Source: Rothia sp035916755 (lineage in GTDB: Bacteria; Actinomycetota; Actinomycetes; Actinomycetales; Micrococcaceae). From it: a stretch of 64,000 nt of DNA. Shown here piece by piece: positions 43,670 to 52,581 of the stretch. Below the pieces are notes generated by a model that made no database searches, had not been told where the DNA came from, and saw only the letters and a program-made list of their open reading frames with translations. The stretch covers positions 124,001 to 188,000 of the forward strand of contig NZ_JAYWIX010000003.1 of NCBI RefSeq assembly GCF_035916755.1, written 5' to 3'. The first letter of the stretch is position 1. The number at the start of each line of letters is the position of its first letter. Made by a program: the position numbers and the translations under genes.

Positions 43670-43740
43670 GGGGATGTAGCTTAATGGTAAAGCCTCAGTC
43701 TTCCAAACTGATTACGCGGGTTCGATTCCCGTCATCCCCT
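43670..43740 (+). tRNA. tRNA-Gly(TCC)
   Basis: A 71-base cloverleaf: acceptor GGGGATG/CATCCCC, D-arm GCTT/AAGC, anticodon stem TCAGT/ACTGA with loop CTTCCAA (anticodon TCC), T-arm GCGGG-TTCGATT-CCCGT, discriminator T. CCA is not encoded. The next tRNA-Gly begins five bases later. Confidence 0.94.
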
Positions 43741-43745
43741 CTCTC

Positions 43746-43816
43746 GCGGCTGTAGCTCAATGGTAGAGCGCACGCTTCCCAAGCCTGATACGCGGGTTCG
43801 ATTCCCGTCAGCCGCT
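43746..43816 (+). tRNA. tRNA-Gly(CCC)
   Basis: Acceptor GCGGCTG/CAGCCGC, D-arm GCTC/GAGC, anticodon loop TTCCCAA (anticodon CCC) and T-arm GCGGG-TTCGATT-CCCGT. The anticodon stem CACGC/GCCTG has one C-C mismatch at 29:41. CCA is not encoded. The last 14 bases of the gene plus four following bases are repeated at 43891-43908. Confidence 0.92.
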
Positions 43817-43908
43817 CGCTATCGCTCGGGACTGGCGGAAGTCATTCCAACACCTCTTGAGTGCTCGTTCACTCGCACCCGGTGCTTCCATCCCGTCAGC
43901 CGCTCGCT
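43803..43908 (+). repeat. Duplicated tRNA-Gly 3' end (18-bp direct repeat)
   Basis: TCCCGTCAGCCGCTCGCT occurs at 43803-43820, spanning the 3' end of tRNA-Gly(CCC), and again exactly at 43891-43908. The 70 bases between hold no gene. Direct repeats of a tRNA 3' end are the usual scar of site-specific integration, but simple duplication is also possible. Confidence 0.65.
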
Positions 43909-43910
43909 TC

Positions 43911-43938
43911 ACGGTCACTCTTCGGAGTGGCCGTTTTT
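43911..43938 (+). terminator. Intrinsic terminator with TTCG tetraloop
   Basis: ACGGTCACTC and GAGTGGCCGT pair fully (one G-T wobble) around a TTCG loop, followed by TTTT. It terminates the tRNA-Gly transcript, which thus includes the repeated 3' end. Confidence 0.9.
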
Positions 43939-43944
43939 GCTTCC

Positions 43945-44694
43945 TTAGAAAAACCGGCGAGCAACAGGGGCAGGCGCATCCAACAGCTCCACTAGGTTGC
44001 GCACCTTCACGCTTCCCCTCGCCACCTTCTGACCTCGGCGGTGGCGGTTCACCCAGGCAGCCTGCAAACCCGCCCGAGCCGGAGCGGCAACGTCCGCAAT
44101 ATAGTTATCGCCCACATGCACAGCAAAAGCCGGGTCCACCTCTAGTTGGGCACAAACAAACCGGAAAATATAGGGGTCGGGCTTACTCATCCCCACCCTC
44201 TCCGAAGAAAACAGGGGCATATCGTGCAAGCCGATAGCATCGAGCTTCTTCTGCTCAGTGAGCTGGGACCCATTAGAAAGCACCGCCACCTGCAGATGCC
44301 CAAACCGGTGGCCAAGCTCCTCAAAAAACCGATCAACCTCAGCAAAAGGGGCCCAGGCCTTACGGGTTTCCTCCTGTAGGGTCGCCAAAAACTTCTGAGC
44401 CCGGTCAGCACTCTGTTGTTCCCCCGTCATCAGGTGCAAGAGACTGGACGTGCGAAACAGGCGATTTTCGTCAAAAACCTGCTCACCAGCCAAATAGCGC
44501 TGAAAATCCTCACGCTGAATATCGGCCCAGGCCTGGAAGTAGCTCTGGGTGTCGTCGATCTCTCCCTCAAAACCAAACTCCCGAACAGCCCGGTTAAAAC
44601 CTACCGCAGTTGCTGTATCGCTATCGAGCAGGGTGCCATCTAGGTCGAAGAGCACCAGGTTGGCCTGCCCTAGCAAGTATCCGGTATCGCGCAT
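43945..44694 (-). CDS. HAD-superfamily hydrolase (YjjG-like)
   Basis: A 249-residue HAD phosphatase. Motif I is LVLFDLDGTLLDSD, motif II LSNGSQ, and motifs III/IV lie in SKPDPYIF and HVGDNYIADV. The cap is helical (C1 type), as in the YjjG house-cleaning nucleotidases and phosphoglycolate phosphatases. The substrate is unknown. It is convergent with the tRNA-Gly terminator. Confidence 0.85.
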   Translation of the reverse strand: MRDTGYLLGQANLVLFDLDGTLLDSDTATAVGFNRAVREFGFEGEIDDTQSYFQAWADIQREDFQRYLAGEQVFDENRLFRTSSLLHLMTGEQQSADRAQKFLATLQEETRKAWAPFAEVDRFFEELGHRFGHLQVAVLSNGSQLTEQKKLDAIGLHDMPLFSSERVGMSKPDPYIFRFVCAQLEVDPAFAVHVGDNYIADVAAPARAGLQAAWVNRHRRGQKVARGSVKVRNLVELLDAPAPVARRFF

Positions 44695-44761
44695 AGTAGC
44701 CCTTCGATGTCGTGATGGCGTTTAACTCTTCACCAGCATATACGTTGGCCCCTATCATTAG

Positions 44762-45265
44762 AGGGACACCCCACCGTCAAAGGAGACAGTATGTGCCCCC
44801 GCCAGCTCTACCCCCTCCCCCACAGCTTCCAGCCCCGCGGCTTCTGCCAGCACTGAGGCTTCAGAGACAGCGGCCGCAGTACCTTCAAGTTCGCCCGAAA
44901 CAGCTGCCCAGACTACCGCGGCACCGGCACCTTCAGCTACTGAGACACCTACCTCCCAGCCAGCGGCCCCTGCTCCCGCCGAAACCCCGATACAGGTCAT
45001 CAACCCGCCGGTTAACAGCGGGGAGACCACCCTCATCACCGACCTCGCTCCCTACCAGACCAGCATCGACGGGGCAACCCCCGTCGGCGACGGCAAGGTC
45101 TACTTCCAAACAGCGGACGGCGCCGCCCGGTGCGATAACGGTGTGCACTGGTTTGCGCTGAGCAACTCTATCAAGGACTTCAGCGGCTAAGACTCCTTCT
45201 CAGCTCAGTCAGATTTCACCCGGGGTATGCCTACCGAGGTGGGCCAGCAGGTATCTTTCCCCTAG
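44762..45265 (+). pseudogene. Decayed lipoprotein gene, paralogue of the next gene
   Basis: A frame open from 44762 reads a Cys followed by a Ser/Thr/Pro/Ala-rich linker. It continues into a domain (QVINPPVNSGETTLITDL, VYFQTADGAARCDNGVHWF) like the intact lipoprotein downstream. An in-frame TAA at 45188 interrupts it; the same frame then continues with DFTRGMPTEVGQQVSF to a stop at 45263. AAGGAGACAGTATG is present at the front, but the ATG is out of frame and the signal peptide is missing. Deletion plus nonsense mutation best explains this. Confidence 0.65.
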
Positions 45266-45313
45266 GATAGGGAGTAGACACCCGCACCTTTTAACCACAA
45301 GATTGACTCCCCC

Positions 45314-46018
45314 ATGGCTTTAGCACCCACCCCCGCTCGTTTCGCCCCAGCCCGCGCCCTGCTTGCTACCGGTGTCCTGATACTGACAGGCTGCGGGAGC
45401 AGCCAGACCGCCACCTCAAACACCAGTGTGCCCGCAGACACAGAGGTGCGCGTCTCAAGCAGTGCGGCCCCGAGCCCATCAGCTAGCGCTACCCCCAGCC
45501 CCACCGCTGAACCCAGAACAGAAACAGCCAGCGCAGCACCTGCCCCGGTTGAGACCGCAGCACCGTCCCCTAGCGCCACGGCCCTGACTCCCCCGGTCAA
45601 CGATGGCTTTACCATCGATCCGGTTTCTCTGGTAACCACCGATCTTGTCACGGGAACCCCGGTAGCTGACCTTGCAGCCTACAACTTTGCGGCGGCAGAC
45701 CAGCCCTCTGTCGTCTTCCAGACTCCTGACCCCCAGGTTGCCTGCCTGATGCAGACCTACGGGGTATTTTGCATGACCGATGACTCAAAGAACTGGGTCC
45801 TACAGTCGGTATCAATGGGGCCCGGTGATACCCAGCCCCGCACGGTTCAGGCCCGCGGCCGGGCTGCCACCCACGACTGGTTCAAGACCAACACGGTGCT
45901 GCCCGAGGGGCAGTCCATCAGCTGGATGGGCATGACCTGCACGACCACCGGCCCGGTGAGTGTACAGTGCAACGACGGCACCACCGGCTTTAACCTCTCT
46001 GACCTAGCAGACCGCTAG
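45314..46018 (+). CDS. Secreted lipoprotein, unknown function
   Basis: A 234-residue lipoprotein. The signal peptide ends in lipobox LTGC (near residue 29). A long Ser/Ala/Pro/Thr linker (residues about 32-98) leads to a C-terminal domain of about 130 residues with conserved Cys in QVACLMQTYGVFCMTDD and GMTCTTTGPVSVQCND. Similar domains follow such linkers in many actinobacterial lipoproteins, with no known function. Its decayed paralogue lies directly upstream. Confidence 0.8.
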   Translation: MALAPTPARFAPARALLATGVLILTGCGSSQTATSNTSVPADTEVRVSSSAAPSPSASATPSPTAEPRTETASAAPAPVETAAPSPSATALTPPVNDGFTIDPVSLVTTDLVTGTPVADLAAYNFAAADQPSVVFQTPDPQVACLMQTYGVFCMTDDSKNWVLQSVSMGPGDTQPRTVQARGRAATHDWFKTNTVLPEGQSISWMGMTCTTTGPVSVQCNDGTTGFNLSDLADR

Positions 46019-46030
46019 AACCTAGAAACA

Positions 46031-46066
46031 AGTAGGGCCCCGGCGATACATCCGGGGCCCTACTTT
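46031..46066. terminator. Bidirectional intrinsic terminator
   Basis: AGTAGGGCCCCGG at 46031-46043 pairs with CCGGGGCCCTACT at 46052-46064, with T-rich sequence after it on the plus strand. It lies between the convergent lipoprotein and nei genes. Confidence 0.9.
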
Positions 46067-46097
46067 TCTCGTTTGAGCCTACAGCTAGGCTAGCTAC

Positions 46098-46976
46098 CTA
46101 GTGCTGGCAGCCCGGGCACCAGTAGAGCTTGCGCCCAGCCACTTCTTCCAGCGCGATAGTTGCCCCGCAGCGGGAGCAGATCTGGCCCTGGCGGTGGTAC
46201 ACGTAGTTAGCGTGATCTGGCCAGGCCTCGGTTTCCGGTATACCGGGCCTGTCGGCGGGCTCGGTGGTAATGATGCGACCTAGGCGCACACCGATTTCCA
46301 GTAGGTGCTTGTTATCGTTCCAGAGGGCTTCAAGCTGCTGGCGGCTGCATTCTTTAGCCGGAGTAAAGGGGTCAATGCCGGTACGGTAGAGGGATTCTGC
46401 GCGAAAGATGTTTCCTACCCCCGAGATGGCCTTCTGATCCATAAGAACTACACCGATAGGCCGACTGGTCTTAGCCGCCGTAGCGTAAAAGGCGGCAGGG
46501 TCGGCGTCCTGGTTCAGGGGGTCGGGGCCCAGCTTGGCACGCACTTCCCCCACTTCCTCGGGAGTGAGGGTTCGGCAGATGGTGGGTCCCACCAGGTCTG
46601 CCCAGCCGTGCTCTGAAACCAGGCGGACGCGGGTGGTCGGCCGGGGTGCAGGAGGTTCGGCGGAGAGTTCAGAGCGGTGGTCCTCTTGTTCACCAATTTT
46701 ACGGGGAGCACCAATCGAGGAGGCTCCTGTAAAGTACTCGTCGCCCCCAAAGGTAAACGCCCCGTAGATTCCCAAGTGGACGTTGAGGTAGAGCTCGTTG
46801 GAGAAACGGGCGAAGAGGTGCTTGCCATGGGCGAAAGCCGAGTCGAAGGTATGGCCGTCGAGCAGGGCGGCGCCGTCCGCAAATCTTCCCTGGGGGCTGG
46901 TGACCGCCAGCTGGGAACCGGCAAAAACGTCGGTGAGCTGGCGGGCCAGGCGGTGGATTGAATGGCCTTCTGGCAT
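46098..46976 (-). CDS. nei: Fpg/Nei family DNA glycosylase
   Basis: A 292-residue endonuclease VIII-type glycosylase/lyase for oxidised pyrimidines. The processed N-terminus is PEGHSIHRLARQL, with Pro2 and Glu3 as catalytic residues. The middle H2TH helix region includes DQKAISGVGNIFRAESLYRTGIDPF. A C-terminal zinc finger (CSRCGATIALEEVAGRKLYWCPGC) is intact. The ATG overlaps the rpiB stop by one base (TAATG), so translation is coupled. It corresponds in position to M. tuberculosis nei2 (Rv2464c). Confidence 0.92.
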   Translation of the reverse strand: MPEGHSIHRLARQLTDVFAGSQLAVTSPQGRFADGAALLDGHTFDSAFAHGKHLFARFSNELYLNVHLGIYGAFTFGGDEYFTGASSIGAPRKIGEQEDHRSELSAEPPAPRPTTRVRLVSEHGWADLVGPTICRTLTPEEVGEVRAKLGPDPLNQDADPAAFYATAAKTSRPIGVVLMDQKAISGVGNIFRAESLYRTGIDPFTPAKECSRQQLEALWNDNKHLLEIGVRLGRIITTEPADRPGIPETEAWPDHANYVYHRQGQICSRCGATIALEEVAGRKLYWCPGCQH

Positions 46977-47473
46977 TAGTTCTCGTAGCTGTCGACCTGC
47001 TTGCCGGCGATGGCGCCGGTCTGCTCGTATTCGGCCATCTGACCGATGCGGCGGGCGTGGCGCTCTTCGTTGGTCCACTCGGTGGTGAGGAAGACCTTGA
47101 TGATCTCGAGGGCTTCTTCCTTGGTGTGCTGGCGGCCGCCCACTGCAACGACCTGGGCGTTGTTGTGCTCGCGGGCCAGGGCTGCGGTGTCGTGGTTCCA
47201 GGCCAGAGCCGCACGGATGCCTTCAACCTTATTAGCGGCCATCTGCTCACCATTGCCGGAGCCACCCAGCACAATGCCCAGGGAGTCAAGTCCCGCTGCT
47301 CGGTCTGCGCGGACGGCGAGCGCCGCGTTGATGCAGAAGCTGGGGTAGTCGTCGAGGGCATCGTATTCAGCGGGGCCGTGGTCGACCATCTCGTAGCCGG
47401 CCTCGGTGAGTGCTTCGATGAGGTAGTGGCTAAGTTCTAGGCCTGCGTGGTCGGTTGCTATGTGTACACGCAC
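46976..47473 (-). CDS. rpiB: Ribose-5-phosphate isomerase B
   Basis: A 165-residue RpiB/LacAB isomerase interconverting ribose 5-phosphate and ribulose 5-phosphate. VHIATDHAGLELSHYL opens the protein; GIVLGGSGNGEQMAANK carries the anion hole where actinobacterial enzymes have Ser and Glu rather than the catalytic Cys of E. coli RpiB. AREHNNAQVVAVGGR follows. It is upstream of nei, as in M. tuberculosis (Rv2465c). Confidence 0.94.
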   Translation of the reverse strand: MRVHIATDHAGLELSHYLIEALTEAGYEMVDHGPAEYDALDDYPSFCINAALAVRADRAAGLDSLGIVLGGSGNGEQMAANKVEGIRAALAWNHDTAALAREHNNAQVVAVGGRQHTKEEALEIIKVFLTTEWTNEERHARRIGQMAEYEQTGAIAGKQVDSYEN

Positions 47474-47685
47474 GGTGTCTCCTTTGGTCGTGGTGGGTGG
47501 GGGCCGGGTGACCGCACTGAAATTTAGTTATGTGAATCACTGCCAAGCGCATAGAATTGGAAGCGTATGTGCTGCGGTGTGTCTATATACGATTGTAGGT
47601 CACGTGCAGCTCCCCTGTGGCTTGTTTTCTGTGGTTTGCAGATGGGCAGGCCTCTAACTTCAGATTTGATTGACAAGGATTCCTC

Positions 47686-50223
47686 ATGCCTGGAATGAAT
47701 TTGACCCGTGCCGAAGCTGAGAAGAGAGCATCTGTGGTTCAGCGTGTGCATTCGTACACGGTTGAACTTGATCTAACGCGCGGTGAGCGGGTCTTTGGTT
47801 CTCGTACGGTGGTGCGTTTTGATGCGGTTGCCGGGAGCGAAACCTTTATCGATGCGATTACCGATACGGTGCACAGTATTGAGCTCAATGGTGAGTCGGT
47901 GCCGGTGACCGCTGCTGACGGTGTGCGTATTGCCCTGCCGGCGCTGGCTGAGAGCAATAAGCTGGTAATTGACGCCGATATGCTCTACACCAATACCGGT
48001 GAGGGTTTGCACCGCTTTGTGGACCCGGTGGACGGCGAAGTTTACCTCTACTCGCAGTTTGAGGTGCCTGATTCCCGCCGTGTTTACCCGGTTTTTGAGC
48101 AGCCTGATTTGAAGGCTGAGTTTGAATTTATTGTGACTGCCCCTGCCCACTGGGTAGTGGTGTCTAATCAGCCTGAGACTTCTGTTGAAGAGGTAGCGGA
48201 CGGCAAGAAGTGGGCTTTTGCGCCTACCCCGCGTATCTCGTCCTACATCACCGCGATTATTGCTGGCCCCTACGCTAGCGTGCACTCCTCACTCACTAAC
48301 AGCGAGGGCCGCGAGGTGAAGCTGGGCTGCTACGCCCGCCAGTCCTTGATGGAGTACCTGGATGCCGATGAGGTCTTCCACATCACCCGCCAAGGTTTTG
48401 AGTTCTTTGAAGAGCAGTTCTCAACCCCCTACCCCTTTGAGAAGTACGACCAGCTGTTTGTGCCCGAGTTTAACGCCGGTGCTATGGAGAATGCCGGTGC
48501 TGTGACCTTCTTGGAGAACTACATTTTCCGCTCTAAGGTGACCGAGGCGATTGTCGAGCGCCGCGCTATCACCATTTTGCACGAGCTGGCCCACATGTGG
48601 TTTGGCGACCTGGTTACCATGAAGTGGTGGAACGATCTGTGGCTCAACGAGTCTTTTGCTGAGTTTATGTCGACTCTGGCCGCTGCTGAGAACACCCGTT
48701 TTGCGCCTGAAGCCTGGGCTACGTTCTCGGCCTCAGAGAAGACCTGGGCCTACAACCAGGATCAGCTCTCATCTACCCACCCCATTGTTGCCCCGATTCG
48801 TGACCTGCAGGACGTGCAGGTCAACTTCGATGGCATCACCTACGCTAAGGGCGCCTCTGTGCTGCGTCAGCTGGTGGCCTGGGTGGGGCAGGATAACTTT
48901 ATGGCCGCCCTCAAGGTCTACTTCGAGAAGCATGCCTACGGCAACACGGTACTCGATGACCTGCTCGATGAGCTGGAGGCGACCAGCGGACGCGACGTGC
49001 GCGCCTGGTCTAAGCTCTGGCTGGAGACCGCAGGGGTCAATACCCTGGCTACCGAGGTCGAAGAGGCAGAGGACGGCACTATTACCCGCCTGGCCCTGCG
49101 CCAGACCTACGCTGAGGGCTTTGAGACCCTGCGCCCCCACCGCCTGGTCATTGGCTTCTACAACCTTGACGGTGAGGTGCTCACCCGCACCGACCGCCTA
49201 GAAATCGATGTGGATGGCGAGGTTACCGAGGTGCCCCTGGCTGTTGGTGCCAAGCGCCCCGATTTGATTCTGGTGAACGACGAAGATTTGGCCTATGCCA
49301 AGATTCGCCTCGATGAGCGGTCTCGCGCCACCGCTGTAACCCACCTGGGTGCCATTGACTCCTCCGTTGCCCGCGGTGTGGTCTGGGGTTCCCTCTGGGA
49401 CACCGTACGTGATGCCGAAATGCCTGCCCGTCAGTTTGTTGAGCTGGTTCTGGGGAATATCGGGTCAGAGACTAACTCCACCGCCGTCCGCACCCAGCTT
49501 CTCAACCTTGAGAATACCCTGCGGGCTTACCTTAACCCCGCTCACGCTGAGGCTGTTCGGGCTGAGGCAGCTGACCGTATTTGGCAGCTGGCTCAGGCTG
49601 CTGAGGCCGGTTCTGATAATCAGTTCCAGTTGGTCGGTACCTTCGCCCGTCTGGCCCACACGGCAGACCAGCTCGATGCTGTAGCTGCCCTGCTCGATGG
49701 TACTACCGTTCTGGAGGGTCTGGAGATTGATACCGACCTGCGCTGGACCCTGCTGGGATCTCTGGCCGCGGGCGGACGCGTCAGCGCAGCAGAGATTGAC
49801 GCTGCCCTGGCTAAGGACAACACCTCTAACGGCCAGCAGGCAGCTGCTACCGCTAAAGCTGCTATCCCCACCGCTGAGGCCAAGGCTGAGACCTGGCGGG
49901 CCGTGGTGGAGACCGGCGAGCTCTCCAACATCGTGCAGCGCTCCGCTATTCTCGGCTTCTATCGCGGTGCCCCCGAGTTCTCAGAGCCCTACATCGACCG
50001 CTACTTCGAGGCTATTGAGGGGGTCTGGCGCGAGCGCTCCCACGAGATTTCAAGCCAGATTATCAGTGGGCTCTTCCCCCTCTTCTACACTCAGGAGGTC
50101 TTGGACAAGGCTGAGGCCTACCTCGCTACCCTGTCTGAGGACGCCGCGGCCCTCAAGCGTCAGGTAGCAGAAGGACGCGACTCCCTGGCTCGCGCGCTGA
50201 AAGTTCAGGCTGCAGACCGCTAG
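47686..50223 (+). CDS. pepN: Aminopeptidase N
   Basis: An 845-residue M1 zinc metallopeptidase. The exopeptidase motif GAMENAGAVTFLE is near residue 264, the zinc site HELAHMWFGDLVTMKWWNDLWLNESFAEF near 300-328, and the downstream Tyr is in GITYAKGA. An ERAP1-like C-terminal helical domain follows. It trims N-terminal residues from peptides made by Clp and other proteases. ATG at 47686 follows AAGGATTCCTC. It is divergent from rpiB-nei. Confidence 0.95.
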   Translation: MPGMNLTRAEAEKRASVVQRVHSYTVELDLTRGERVFGSRTVVRFDAVAGSETFIDAITDTVHSIELNGESVPVTAADGVRIALPALAESNKLVIDADMLYTNTGEGLHRFVDPVDGEVYLYSQFEVPDSRRVYPVFEQPDLKAEFEFIVTAPAHWVVVSNQPETSVEEVADGKKWAFAPTPRISSYITAIIAGPYASVHSSLTNSEGREVKLGCYARQSLMEYLDADEVFHITRQGFEFFEEQFSTPYPFEKYDQLFVPEFNAGAMENAGAVTFLENYIFRSKVTEAIVERRAITILHELAHMWFGDLVTMKWWNDLWLNESFAEFMSTLAAAENTRFAPEAWATFSASEKTWAYNQDQLSSTHPIVAPIRDLQDVQVNFDGITYAKGASVLRQLVAWVGQDNFMAALKVYFEKHAYGNTVLDDLLDELEATSGRDVRAWSKLWLETAGVNTLATEVEEAEDGTITRLALRQTYAEGFETLRPHRLVIGFYNLDGEVLTRTDRLEIDVDGEVTEVPLAVGAKRPDLILVNDEDLAYAKIRLDERSRATAVTHLGAIDSSVARGVVWGSLWDTVRDAEMPARQFVELVLGNIGSETNSTAVRTQLLNLENTLRAYLNPAHAEAVRAEAADRIWQLAQAAEAGSDNQFQLVGTFARLAHTADQLDAVAALLDGTTVLEGLEIDTDLRWTLLGSLAAGGRVSAAEIDAALAKDNTSNGQQAAATAKAAIPTAEAKAETWRAVVETGELSNIVQRSAILGFYRGAPEFSEPYIDRYFEAIEGVWRERSHEISSQIISGLFPLFYTQEVLDKAEAYLATLSEDAAALKRQVAEGRDSLARALKVQAADR

Positions 50224-50279
50224 GTTCTGGGCCGTGAGGTAACTGCTGACGATAAGGGGGCGGGAGTAGACTGGTGGGT

Positions 50280-50741
50280 ATGAATTTACCCAACCCAGCC
50301 TTCCGCCCCTTATCTGCGCCCGGCGAGGCCAGCGTCCAGATCTCACCCGCGACCGAAGCGGTCGATGAGCGCTCTTTCTACTACCAGGTGGGCGGGCGAC
50401 CGGTTTTTGAGAAGCTCTGCCGCGAGTTCTACTCCCGTGTGGCAGCTGACCCGGAATTTCGTGCCATGTACCCCGAGGAAGACCTGGGGCCGGCAGAGCG
50501 TCGGCTCTTTATGTTCTTGGAGCAGTACTGGGGCGGGCCCAAGACCTACCAGGCAGAGCGCGGCCACCCGCGTCTGCGCATGCGCCACAACCCCTTCTAC
50601 ATCGGCCCCAAGGAGCGGGACACCTGGCTGAAGTACATGCGGGAGGCCATGGACACCCTAGAACTAGCTCCCCTGCACGACGCCGAAATGTGGGCCTACT
50701 TTGACCGGGCAGCCCACGCCATGCAGAACCGGGCCCAGTAG
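50280..50741 (+). CDS. glbO: Group II truncated hemoglobin
   Basis: A 153-residue protein with a 2-on-2 globin fold of about 120 residues and a 30-residue N-terminal extension. Features: YYQVGGRPVFEKLCREFY at helix B/E, MYPEEDLGPAERRLFMFLEQYWGGPKTY with the Trp-Gly-Gly of group II, and HPRLRMRHNPFYIGPKERDTWLKYM with the proximal His. Likely roles are oxygen or NO chemistry. It lies 57 bases after pepN, matching glbO (Rv2470) near pepN in mycobacteria. Confidence 0.9.
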   Translation: MNLPNPAFRPLSAPGEASVQISPATEAVDERSFYYQVGGRPVFEKLCREFYSRVAADPEFRAMYPEEDLGPAERRLFMFLEQYWGGPKTYQAERGHPRLRMRHNPFYIGPKERDTWLKYMREAMDTLELAPLHDAEMWAYFDRAAHAMQNRAQ

Positions 50742-50748
50742 CTCAGTT

Positions 50749-51441
50749 TTAGGCTGAGGCAGCCGAGTAAACCAGTACGTGCCCAGCCCGGGCCGAGATG
50801 CGGGACCAGCGTCCGCTGGCGAAAACGGGCATGGGTTCAGTAGCCCGCGGCGGCAGGAACCCGAGTACCTCAAGGGCAAAAGCAGCCCCGGTGGGTAGGC
50901 TCACTGTCGTATCGGGGGCCTGCAGGGGTGAAGACCAGATACGGGAGCGGACGGTTGCCACCACCGCATGCCCCGGGTTAGCGGGCAAGGCCCCGTCTAC
51001 CGCAGCAATACCTTCCTGGGCCGCTGCCCGGGCATGGTCAGAGAGGTAAAACCCTTTCTTCTCCCAGTCGCTGCGCGGAGCGGTACGCCCGGCCCAAGGG
51101 GCGGTCACGGTAACCGGCGGCAGGGCCAGGGCCAGACCGGCCTCTTCAATACGGGCAAGCCGATCAAGAAGAGCCGACGCTTCAACCGTAAGATCAACCT
51201 CAGCAGGCTGGGCCAGTTTGATAGCGCGCAGACCAATCACCGTGGGAGTCGAATCGAGCAGAGTTTCAGGTGCAAGCACACACACCGACACCCCCAGCAC
51301 CTCACCGTTAGCCTGCAGGCGGACGGCAGCCTGGGGGTCAACAGAACGGGCACGAGTCAGATAGGTCGCCAGGTCACGCGCAGTTGTAGCGTCAGGCAGG
51401 TAAACGTAGTCGGTGTAGTCAGAGAGTTTTATCTCGGTCAT
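50749..51441 (-). CDS. Uncharacterised cytoplasmic protein
   Basis: A 230-residue protein I cannot assign. It has no signal peptide or membrane helix. An N-terminal region (TDYVYLPDATTARDLATYLTRARSV) and a C-terminal region ending in a small beta-rich part (GRWSRISARAGHVLVYSAASA) bracket a helical middle part. It is convergent with glbO and divergent from tesB; similar genes seem common beside tesB in related genera. ATG at 51441 has GAAAG eight bases upstream and is preferred to TTG 51456. Confidence 0.7.
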   Translation of the reverse strand: MTEIKLSDYTDYVYLPDATTARDLATYLTRARSVDPQAAVRLQANGEVLGVSVCVLAPETLLDSTPTVIGLRAIKLAQPAEVDLTVEASALLDRLARIEEAGLALALPPVTVTAPWAGRTAPRSDWEKKGFYLSDHARAAAQEGIAAVDGALPANPGHAVVATVRSRIWSSPLQAPDTTVSLPTGAAFALEVLGFLPPRATEPMPVFASGRWSRISARAGHVLVYSAASA

Positions 51442-51557
51442 ATCACTAGCTTTCAAACGAGTTTATGCGGTCTAGTCATCCACCACCCTATCGCAGAAAC
51501 TCAGTTGCGCCTCCAGGGGGATAAGAAAAATGGGGCTACCTGTGAGAGAGTGTAACT

Positions 51558-52454
51558 ATGAGTCACGAAACCCTAGATAGTCTCTCCCCTACCCAAAAAT
51601 TACTGGCCATGCTCAAGCTCACCCCCGGTGGAGCGTCCGCCCACGAGCATGTCTTTAGCGCCCTGACCCTCACCAAGGAATCCCCGCGCATTTTCGGCGG
51701 GCAGGTGCTCGCCCAGGCTGTTATGGCTGCTGCCCATACGGTCGACGGTAAAACCCTGCACTCCCTGCACGGCTATTTTCTGCGCCCCGGTGACGTAGAA
51801 GGCGATCTCTCCTACGGGGCAGAAGCCCTCAACGACGCCAGGTCGTTTTCCACCCGCAGGGTACAGGCCTACCAGGGCGGGCAACCAATCTTTTCATGTA
51901 TTGCTTCCTTCCAGGTGCCTGCCCCAGGGCCAGACCACGGCGCCAGTATGCCGCAGGACGTTCCCGCGCCCGAGGGTCTGCCCACCGCAGCGGACCTGCT
52001 GGGGCATCTACAGGTCCCCATTGCCCAGAAAGTTGCCTTCTCCCGCCCCTTCGACGTCCGGCATGTGATTTCCCCGCTGTACACCACTCCCGGGGAAGAG
52101 AGGCAGCCGGTAAATATGGTCTGGTTCAAAACCTTCGAGGCTTTGCCCGATGATCCTGCCCTGCATCAGGCCGCCCTGGCCTATGCATCGGACTATACCC
52201 AGCTTGAACCGGTTCTACGGCGGCACGGCAAGACCTGGCTTGAACTCGGTATGAAGGTGGCCTCGCTGGATCACGCGATATGGTTCCACCGCCCTGCCCG
52301 CGCCGATGAGTGGTTGCTCCTGGTGCAGGAGTCCCCCAGCGCCCAGGACTCCCGCGGCCTCTCTGTGGGTAAGGTCTTCACCTGCGACGGCCTGCACGTA
52401 GCCACCGTAACCCAAGAAGCCATGATTAGGTTGCCAGAGTACCGCGATCAGTAA
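51558..52454 (+). CDS. tesB: Acyl-CoA thioesterase II
   Basis: A 298-residue double hot-dog thioesterase that hydrolyses acyl-CoAs. FGGQVLAQAVMAAAHTVDGKTLHSLHGYFLRPGD (near residues 46-78) and RSFSTRRVQAYQGGQPIFSCIASF form the first repeat. The second has SLDHAIWFHRPARADEWLLLVQESPSAQDSRGL, including the catalytic Asp and Gln/Thr region. GAGAGAG precedes the ATG. Confidence 0.93.
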   Translation: MSHETLDSLSPTQKLLAMLKLTPGGASAHEHVFSALTLTKESPRIFGGQVLAQAVMAAAHTVDGKTLHSLHGYFLRPGDVEGDLSYGAEALNDARSFSTRRVQAYQGGQPIFSCIASFQVPAPGPDHGASMPQDVPAPEGLPTAADLLGHLQVPIAQKVAFSRPFDVRHVISPLYTTPGEERQPVNMVWFKTFEALPDDPALHQAALAYASDYTQLEPVLRRHGKTWLELGMKVASLDHAIWFHRPARADEWLLLVQESPSAQDSRGLSVGKVFTCDGLHVATVTQEAMIRLPEYRDQ

Positions 52455-52467
52455 ACAGGTAAAGAAA

Positions 52468-52502
52468 ATCCCTCCCGCCGGTGAAGGTGGGAGGGATCTT
52501 TG
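52468..52502 (+). terminator. Terminator of tesB
   Basis: ATCCCTCCCGCC pairs with GGTGGGAGGGAT (two G-T pairs) and CTTTG follows. It lies 14 bases after the tesB stop, facing the convergent ettA gene. Confidence 0.8.
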
Positions 52503-52581
52503 CTAGCTCATCGAATTCGCTCCGCTCATATGTTCACATTCGCTCGCCTCGTGCGTGCTCGCGCGCTCGCACCCGGCTAGC

